Assembly: GCA_030039005.1 (NCBI GenBank)
Contig: JASHQT010000317.1
Location: 1-11,454, forward strand
DNA: 11,454 bases
Origin: Bryobacteraceae bacterium
GTDB taxonomy: Bacteria; Acidobacteriota; Terriglobia; Bryobacterales; Bryobacteraceae
Direction of reading: 5' to 3'
Part shown: in pieces, positions 6,788-11,454 of the stretch
Layout: each line of letters starts with the position of its first letter
Position numbering within the stretch: the first letter of the stretch is position 1
Translations under genes and position numbers: made by a program
Notes under the pieces: generated by a model
Told to the model about the DNA's origin: nothing
The model's database searches: none
The model's input: only the letters and a program-made list of their open reading frames with translations

Positions 6788-8400
6788 GCCGTTTCCTTTT
6801 CGAGCTCCATCGCTCTTTGGCGTTCGAACCGCAGCTTGCCCTGGTATTCCTGATAGAGCGTAGTGAATCCCGCCCACCAGTATCCGCCCACAAACAGCAG
6901 CAGGAACGGAATGGCCAGGAAATTCCAGGTGTCGATCGCGTACACCACCATCAAGACGAAGTACGCGCCCACCGCCAGTTCCGCGTAGGGCAGCCATCCG
7001 CTGCGCCGCTGGTAGGTGGCGTTCTGGATTTTTACTTTGCGGTCGCCGACCGCGTACTTGGGCGTGCGCGCGAATGCCGATTTGATTCCCAACAGCGCTT
7101 CCAGAACCGCTTTGCTGTTGATCAACGTCAGCGCGATGCCGGCCGCCATCAGTGCGGGCATCAAGGCGATGGCACGCTTCCAGTTCTTGCGGTCGAGTTC
7201 GCGCTGCGCAAGCAAATAAAAGGCCCATAGCGAGCAGAAGGACGCGATAATCAGCGGTAAATCGATGGTGAGCATCTGGAAGACGCCCATATAAAAGCGC
7301 ACGATCATCACCGGCAGCATCAGCGCCGCCATAATCAGCATCAGCGGATAAGAGATGTTCGGCGTCAGATGGCAGAAAGCTTCCAGCTTCACGCGCCACG
7401 GTTCGTTAGAGCGCAGAATGCGCGGCAGCAGCTTGATCGCGACCTGCGTCAGCCCTTTGGCCCAGCGCGACTGCTGCACTTGAAACCCGTAAGTATCAAC
7501 GGGCAGCTCGGAAGGGCAATCGACCGTGGGGACGTAGATAAACCGCCAGCCTTTCAGTTGCGCCCGGTAGCTCAAGTCCGAATCCTCGGTAAGTGTGTCG
7601 TGCTGCCAACCGCCCGCGTCCTCGATCATGCTGGCGCGTAGGATACCCGCCGTTCCGTTAAAATTGAAAAACAGCCCGCCGCCGAAACGCGCCCCGTGCT
7701 CCACGACGAAATGGCCATCCAGCAGCATTGCTTCCACTTCAGTGAGCAAGTTAAAGTGCCGGTTGAGGTAGCTCCAGCGCGTTTGCACGATGCCGATCTT
7801 AGGATCGGTGAAGTGGTGGATGGTGCCTGCCAGAAAATCGCGCGGCGGGATGAAATCGGCGTCGAAGATGGCAATGAATTCGCCGGTGGCGGTCTTCAGT
7901 CCCTCCTGCAGCGCGCCCGCTTTGAATCCCGCGCGATTGTCGCGATGCAGATACTCGATCGGCACGCCCGCGGCCCGATATGCGCGCACCAGCGCTTCGG
8001 TGAACGGACGCGTGTCATCGGTAGAATCGTCGAGCACCTGGATTTGGAGCAATTCGCGCGGATACTCCATCTGCACCGCCTCTTCGAGCAGCCGCTCCAC
8101 CACGTAGCGCTCGTTATAGAGCGGAAGCTGGATGGTGACACGAGGAAGCTTCTCCCAACGCTTGGGCGGCTCGGGAGAAAGGCTGCGCCGGTGCTTCAAA
8201 TACTTCCGGATCATCTCGAAGCGATGGCAGCCGTAAAAGGAAAGAACGATCAGAATGGCGAAATAAGGAATGAGCAGTGACCAATCGAACAGCTCCAGAC
8301 GATGCACTCCGGCGAACGTGTCGTCGAACATCGAACGCATCAACTGGTCGGTGGTGGATGTTGCTAACAGTAAAATGGGTACAGCGGTCGCTATCACCAT
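6784..8400 (-). CDS. CslA/cellulose synthase-like GT2 membrane glycosyltransferase
   Basis: A 538-residue membrane-bound GT2 enzyme, probably a processive beta-glycan synthase making a glucan, mannan or similar polymer and moving it across the inner membrane. One N-terminal membrane helix lies at about 41-58. The cytoplasmic GT-A domain shows all hallmarks: VTIQLPLYNE (88-97), LDDSTDDT (123-130, D124/D125), FDADF (179-183, DxD), TEDSD (271-275, catalytic D273) and QQSRW (309-313, the Q-x-x-R-W acceptor motif). Four or five C-terminal helices follow (about 351-367, 379-397, 411-427, 473-489, 494-512). GIKSAFARTPKY (438-449) matches the G-x-x-S-x-F-x-RTPK loop common in bacterial relatives of plant CslA mannan synthases. 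No PilZ domain is present. ATG 8398-8400 is used as the start; its ribosome binding site is poor and M21 is an alternative. It is transcribed towards the heptose operon, and no terminator separates them. Confidence 0.9.
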   Translation of the reverse strand: MVIATAVPILLLATSTTDQLMRSMFDDTFAGVHRLELFDWSLLIPYFAILIVLSFYGCHRFEMIRKYLKHRRSLSPEPPKRWEKLPRVTIQLPLYNERYVVERLLEEAVQMEYPRELLQIQVLDDSTDDTRPFTEALVRAYRAAGVPIEYLHRDNRAGFKAGALQEGLKTATGEFIAIFDADFIPPRDFLAGTIHHFTDPKIGIVQTRWSYLNRHFNLLTEVEAMLLDGHFVVEHGARFGGGLFFNFNGTAGILRASMIEDAGGWQHDTLTEDSDLSYRAQLKGWRFIYVPTVDCPSELPVDTYGFQVQQSRWAKGLTQVAIKLLPRILRSNEPWRVKLEAFCHLTPNISYPLMLIMAALMLPVMIVRFYMGVFQMLTIDLPLIIASFCSLWAFYLLAQRELDRKNWKRAIALMPALMAAGIALTLINSKAVLEALLGIKSAFARTPKYAVGDRKVKIQNATYQRRSGWLPYAELAVGAYFVLMVVYAIDTWNFLAIPFLLLFVGGYWWAGFTTLYQEYQGKLRFERQRAMELEKETA

Positions 8401-8427
8401 AAAGGTCTAGGCAACGAACAGGGTTGG

Positions 8428-8448
8428 ACGCCGTGGACCGGACGGCGT
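8428..8448. repeat. Inverted repeat in the leader of the CslA-like gene
   Basis: ACGCCGT (8428-8434) and ACGGCGT (8442-8448) form a perfect 7-base stem with a 7-base loop. It lies 28-48 bases upstream of the minus-strand glycosyltransferase start. No T-run follows on either strand, so a simple terminator is unlikely; a leader hairpin or an operator is possible. Confidence 0.35.
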
Positions 8449-8505
8449 AACAAGCACCTCAACATTCTAACCTAAAATTCTTCGACGAGTTAATTTGTCT
8501 GTCAG

Positions 8506-8537
8506 CGTTAAGTAAGTTGCCTTACGCTTGCTTAACG
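8506..8537. promoter_or_regulatory. Inverted repeat upstream of the exported repeat-protein gene (possible operator)
   Basis: The arms CGTTAAGTAAG (8506-8516) and CTTGCTTAACG (8527-8537) are complementary at 10 of 11 positions across a 10-base spacer. The element stands 25 bases before the GTG start at 8563, in the most AT-rich part of the 162-base divergent gap. Its size and symmetry fit a dimeric repressor or activator site. I found no convincing -35/-10 pair around it. Confidence 0.4.
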
Positions 8538-8562
8538 GGCGCCGCCGTACAATGGAGATAAC

Positions 8563-9615
8563 GTGAAGGCACTGCTGCTCCTGGGATTCTGCGCGTTGCT
8601 TGGGGCGCAGGATAACCCACAACAGGATCGGCCGCAATTCGTGTGGCAAGCGCAGGTGGACGGTGGCGCGACGCTGCGTCTTACCGGCAAGCGGTTGTCA
8701 CTCCTGGAGCGAGACGGAGCGATCGCGAAGCTAAAGTATCATTTTTCCGACGCCTTGCCCGAGGTGCAGCAGAAGGCGCGCCTGCAAGTGCTCGAGGGCC
8801 GCGGCTACGTCCACATCGTGGAGCAGCCGTCCCTCGACAACCACTACACGCTGGTGGTCGCGATTGAAGACCCGCAGCCCGGTAGCTCCTTCTACTCCAT
8901 CGAGTTGTACTGGGATACTGCGGACAATTCATTCGAGCACGCCGAAAAGACCGATCGGGTTTCTTGGACCGGGCGTGTGGAGCACGGAGCTATCGTCGGT
9001 TGCCGCGCGCGAACTTGCGTTGCAAGCGCGGAGCCGGGGGCGCCGGCGGGCGGGGGAGCGAGCGGCGAGCGATTCAAATTTTCGCATCCCTTGCCGGATC
9101 GCGACGTCGAAGTGCGCTTGCGGGATGTCGACGGCCGCGGCGAAGTTCGGCTGATCGAGCAGCCGCGCGCGGGCAACAACTACACCGCGCGCGTCCAGAT
9201 TCGCGATCCGCTCCCCGGGTCGGGCGACTATTTGTTCGTGCTGGTATGGGACCGCGCGAGTGCGAAAGACGAGAAAGCGTCGAAGAACCCAGCGGAATCC
9301 GCGCAGGCTTTCGAGCCCGTGGGGCGCGGATTTCTGTGGAGCGGAACGGTGAATGGGCGTTTGCGGGTGACGCTCGAAGGCGGGGCGAGTTTTTCGCAAG
9401 TCGTCGCGGGCGCTCCGGTTCAGAACGAGGACTCCGAGATATTGCGCCCGTTGCCGCAACGCGCGGATGTGATGCCGCAGGTCCGTAAATTGGCCGGGCG
9501 CGGGCAGGTGTCGATCGTCGAAACGCCATCGGAAAAAAATCATCACCGGTTGATTTTCGAAATCGACGATCCAGGCCCGGGCGCGGCGGGTTACCAGATC
9601 GAAGTGGATTGGTAA
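8563..9615 (+). CDS. Exported protein of unknown function with three tandem ~95-residue repeats
   Basis: I do not recognise this 350-residue protein as a named family. It begins at GTG, 4 bases after GGAGA (8554-8558). Residues 1-15 form a short signal peptide with likely cleavage after LLGA; C10 is not in a proper lipobox. The mature part is three copies of one domain: 26-118, 133-230 and 257-350. Each starts with W-x-(A/G)-x-V, continues to a P-L-P or A-L-P step, then (E/D/A)GRG-x-V-x-(I/L)-(V/I)-E, then N-(H/N)-(Y/H) and a (E/R/D)-DP-x-PG turn, and ends with Y-x-(I/F)-x-(L/V)-x-W near the edge of a strand. This pattern of alternating hydrophobic strands suggests beta-sandwich domains. The second copy alone has C147 and C152 and a glycine/alanine-rich insert at 159-167. 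The linkers are charged. No catalytic motif is visible, and an envelope or adhesive role is only a guess. The next gene, 72 bases on, is also exported. Confidence 0.8.
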   Translation: MKALLLLGFCALLGAQDNPQQDRPQFVWQAQVDGGATLRLTGKRLSLLERDGAIAKLKYHFSDALPEVQQKARLQVLEGRGYVHIVEQPSLDNHYTLVVAIEDPQPGSSFYSIELYWDTADNSFEHAEKTDRVSWTGRVEHGAIVGCRARTCVASAEPGAPAGGGASGERFKFSHPLPDRDVEVRLRDVDGRGEVRLIEQPRAGNNYTARVQIRDPLPGSGDYLFVLVWDRASAKDEKASKNPAESAQAFEPVGRGFLWSGTVNGRLRVTLEGGASFSQVVAGAPVQNEDSEILRPLPQRADVMPQVRKLAGRGQVSIVETPSEKNHHRLIFEIDDPGPGAAGYQIEVDW

Positions 9616-9646
9616 TTCGCTCTAATCTTCCATAAGTCCCATTGCT

Positions 9647-9668
9647 TTTGCGGCCATTGTGTCGCAAA
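9647..9668. repeat. Short inverted repeat between the two exported-protein genes
   Basis: TTTGCG (9647-9652) and CGCAAA (9663-9668) pair perfectly around a 10-base loop in the 72-base gap. No T-run follows, so it is a weak candidate for an attenuating or RNA-stabilising hairpin and may be chance. Confidence 0.2.
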
Positions 9669-9687
9669 CTGAGTAAACCAATTTTCT

Positions 9688-11199
9688 ATGCGACGAATGA
9701 CCTTGGCGATCGCGCTTTTGGCGTGGCGTGCGGCTGCGTTTCAGCCGGCGCCGCCCGATTTAGAGGTCCAGGCTCAGAACGAGCTTTTCGCCGGTCGGAG
9801 CGATTACGCAGCCACGCTCTTTCAGAAATTGGTGGATCAGGACCCCGCGCGGGGCGAAGCGTACTACGGACTGGTGCGCGCGCTGCTGCAGGACCATAAG
9901 GCCCAGGACGCCTATGCCGCCGCTGCGCAAGGGCTGGCGAAAGCGCCTCAGAGTTCGGCCGCGCAATCGGCCGCAGGCATCGCGGCGCTGCGTCGCGGCG
10001 ACCTCGTTCAAGCCGAGCAATACTTTAAGGCTGGTTTCAAAATCGACCCGAAAGATCCGAGCGCGCTCACCGGCCTGGCGATGATTTATTCCATGGTGTC
10101 CAAATTCAAAGTGGCTCGCCAGCTGCGGCTGGAGGCGTATCGCCAAGCTCCGGACGATCCGACGCTGATGATGGTGCACGCCAATTCGCTCAAAGGCGCC
10201 GAGCACATCGCCGCACTGGAGAAAATTTTGGCGATTTACGATCCCGAGAGCGAACAGGCCCGCGCGCTGCGGGCGCGCATTGCGACGGATCGCGCCATTG
10301 GGGATCGGAAGCTCCGAAAGATGACCAGCTCGTACGAAAGCTCTCGCGTGAAGCTGGTGCAATTATTCGACGGCCCCAGGTACTTGCGCGGCATGGGGCT
10401 GCGGGTGCGCTTCAACGATCGCGAGACCGCCACGCTGTTGCTCGACACCGGCGCGTCGGGCATCTCGCTTGCTCCCAAGACCGCCGAAAAGGCGGGGCTG
10501 GAGGTGCTGGGAAGGGAGAGCGGGGAAGTGAAAGGGATCGGCGATGAGCGCAGCCAGGACCTGCTCGAATACCTGGCCTCGGATGTGCAAATCGGGGACG
10601 TCAAGTTTCAGAACTATCCGGTTGAGGTGTTCCGGAGCGCCAAAACGCAGGACTTCGACGGACTGATCGGCGGCGACGTTTTCGGACGCTTCCTGGTGGG
10701 GATCGATTTCCCAAAATCGGAACTGACGCTGGAGCCTTTTCCTAAGGCCGGAGCTTCGGAGGGAGACGAACCGGAGGACGCAGCCCAGGAAATCGAGCCC
10801 GGATTCCACCGCGTGTACCGTTTCGGAAATCATCTGACCCTGTTTACATCCATCAACCAGGGGCCGGGGAAATTGTTTCTCATCGATTCCGGTTCCTCCG
10901 CCAATTTGATCGATGAACAGGCAGCGCGCGAGGCAACATCAGTGGCTGGCGGCAGCCCGTTTGTGGTCAAGGGCATCCAGGGTGACGTCAAGAAGACCTC
11001 CCTCGCCTCGCACGTCTCGTTGGTCTTCGCCGGAATGCGCCAGGACAATCCGGACCTGATCGCTTTCAACTTCGACAAGATCAGCGACGCCGAGGGCGTC
11101 GGAATTTCGGGGATCATCGGCATGCCCGTGCTGATTCAACTCAAGGTGACCATCGATTACCGCAACGGGGCTGTTCGGATGGAATACCGGAAACCCTGA
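9688..11199 (+). CDS. Exported TPR protein with two retropepsin-like aspartyl protease domains
   Basis: A 503-residue protein. Residues 1-17 form a signal peptide (positive start, hydrophobic core, AAA before F18). Residues about 25-200 are alpha-helical with TPR-like pairs; the clearest run from about 58 to 125 (LVRALLQDHKAQDAY, then GIAALRRGDLVQAEQYF). LLLDTGASGISL (250-261) is an aspartic protease motif with D253, closed by DGLIGGDVFGRFLVGIDF (324-341). A second lobe repeats the plan: FLIDSGSSANLI (397-408) with D400, closed by GIIGMPVLIQLKVTID (475-490). Retropepsins normally pair two identical chains, so two motifs in one chain could form a pepsin-like single-chain enzyme, or act as a non-catalytic fold. 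Substrate is unknown; the location is probably periplasmic or outer. There is no clear Shine-Dalgarno before ATG 9688, and ATG 9697 is an alternative start. It may be co-transcribed with the preceding repeat-protein gene, as both lie on the plus strand. Confidence 0.85.
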   Translation: MRRMTLAIALLAWRAAAFQPAPPDLEVQAQNELFAGRSDYAATLFQKLVDQDPARGEAYYGLVRALLQDHKAQDAYAAAAQGLAKAPQSSAAQSAAGIAALRRGDLVQAEQYFKAGFKIDPKDPSALTGLAMIYSMVSKFKVARQLRLEAYRQAPDDPTLMMVHANSLKGAEHIAALEKILAIYDPESEQARALRARIATDRAIGDRKLRKMTSSYESSRVKLVQLFDGPRYLRGMGLRVRFNDRETATLLLDTGASGISLAPKTAEKAGLEVLGRESGEVKGIGDERSQDLLEYLASDVQIGDVKFQNYPVEVFRSAKTQDFDGLIGGDVFGRFLVGIDFPKSELTLEPFPKAGASEGDEPEDAAQEIEPGFHRVYRFGNHLTLFTSINQGPGKLFLIDSGSSANLIDEQAAREATSVAGGSPFVVKGIQGDVKKTSLASHVSLVFAGMRQDNPDLIAFNFDKISDAEGVGISGIIGMPVLIQLKVTIDYRNGAVRMEYRKP

Positions 11200-11251
11200 C
11201 CCAACCCGGCGTTCGTTGGACGCACTTCGCGCTGCCGGGCGATGATAGAGC

Positions 11252-11454
11252 TTGGCGAAGCAATTGCCGAAGCAGTTGGAAGACCCGGCCGCTCGCAACC
11301 GCGACTCGACCGGCCGCCTCGCGTTCCTGGTAGCCGCGGGCATTCTGCTCAGCCGCTTGGTCGGTCTGGTGCGGCTGCGCGTGTTCTCGCATTATTTCGG
11401 ACTGCGCTCGGACGCGGCCGACGCGTTCAACGCGGCGTTCCGCATTCCGAATTT
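11252..11454 (+). CDS. murJ: Lipid II flippase MurJ (MviN family), 3' partial
   Basis: The frame starting at TTG 11252 stays open to the window end, giving 67 residues. After a short cytoplasmic lead (MAKQLPKQLEDP...), the first membrane helix (LAFLVAAGILLSR) is followed by SRLVGLVRLRVFSHYFG and DAADAFNAAFRIPN. These are the very characteristic first motifs of MurJ: SR-x-x-G-x-x-R, an FG step, then the DAF-x-x-AFRIPN segment. MurJ flips the lipid-linked peptidoglycan precursor across the inner membrane and is normally essential. An in-frame TAG at 11246-11248 limits the start. The only plausible codons before the first helix are TTG at 11252, 11264 or 11276; no ATG or GTG exists in frame. Purines GAG at 11248-11250 are close to TTG 11252, so ribosome binding looks weak there and 11264 remains possible. 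It lies 52 bases after the protease gene. Confidence 0.9.
   Translation, partial: MAKQLPKQLEDPAARNRDSTGRLAFLVAAGILLSRLVGLVRLRVFSHYFGLRSDAADAFNAAFRIPN

Noticed and set aside
6770..6800. Terminator between the convergent transaldolase and CslA-like genes
   Set aside because: The genes overlap by 3 bases, and I see no stem followed by a T-run on either strand here.
7696..8280. Plus-strand open frame of 194 codons within the CslA-like gene
   Set aside because: It is antisense to the catalytic GT2 domain with all motifs present; its translation has no recognisable feature.
8929..9667. Minus-strand open frames of 197 and 205 codons across the three-repeat protein
   Set aside because: The plus-strand frame has a signal peptide, a ribosome binding site and three matching repeats. 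The antisense translations are Arg/Pro-rich shadows.
11200..11251. Terminator or promoter between the protease gene and murJ
   Set aside because: In the 52 bases I find no stem with a T-run and no credible -35/-10 pair.

Overview
The window is gene-dense, GC-rich bacterial DNA with no gap between genes longer than about 160 bases. It holds ten complete or partial protein genes and no RNA gene, CRISPR array or insertion sequence that I can see. The style suggests a soil-type acidobacterium, possibly of the Solibacter/Bryobacter group: high GC, many GTG/TTG starts, a secreted TPR plus aspartyl-protease protein, and a CslA-like glycosyltransferase. This taxonomic guess is inference, because no phylogenetic marker is complete here.

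Region 1 (1-6787) looks like a glycan-biosynthesis locus. It opens with the 3' part of a FAD-dependent, UDP-galactopyranose-mutase-like oxidoreductase. A GT39/ArnT-like membrane glycosyltransferase follows on the opposite strand, and its end overlaps the end of the first gene by 56 bases. Next comes a tight five-gene plus-strand operon (3073-6787): a DPM-like GT2 glycosyltransferase, a GmhA-like SIS sugar-phosphate isomerase, a NAD-dependent sugar epimerase, a GmhB-like HAD phosphatase with a zinc loop, and a small transaldolase. The last four are joined by ATGA or longer overlaps or by a 3-base gap. Together they suggest a heptose supply line: transaldolase makes sedoheptulose 7-phosphate, the SIS enzyme isomerises it to a manno-heptose 7-phosphate, and the HAD phosphatase removes the C7 phosphate of the bisphosphate. 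The epimerase then tailors the nucleotide sugar and the glycosyltransferases use it. The kinase and nucleotidyltransferase steps are not in this window and may lie upstream.

Region 2 (6784-8400, minus strand) is a processive-type GT2 membrane glycosyltransferase resembling CslA/cellulose synthase enzymes. It converges on the transaldolase gene with a 3-base overlap.

Region 3 (8563-11199, plus strand) encodes two exported proteins. The first is an unrecognised 350-residue protein built from three tandem copies of a domain of about 95 residues. The second is a 503-residue protein with a TPR-like N-terminal half and two retropepsin-like aspartyl-protease lobes (DTG and DSG).

Region 4 (11252 to the end) is the start of murJ, the lipid II flippase gene, which appears to begin at TTG. 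The most unusual items are the three-fold repeat protein, the two-lobed TPR-protease, and the heptose operon with its own transaldolase.
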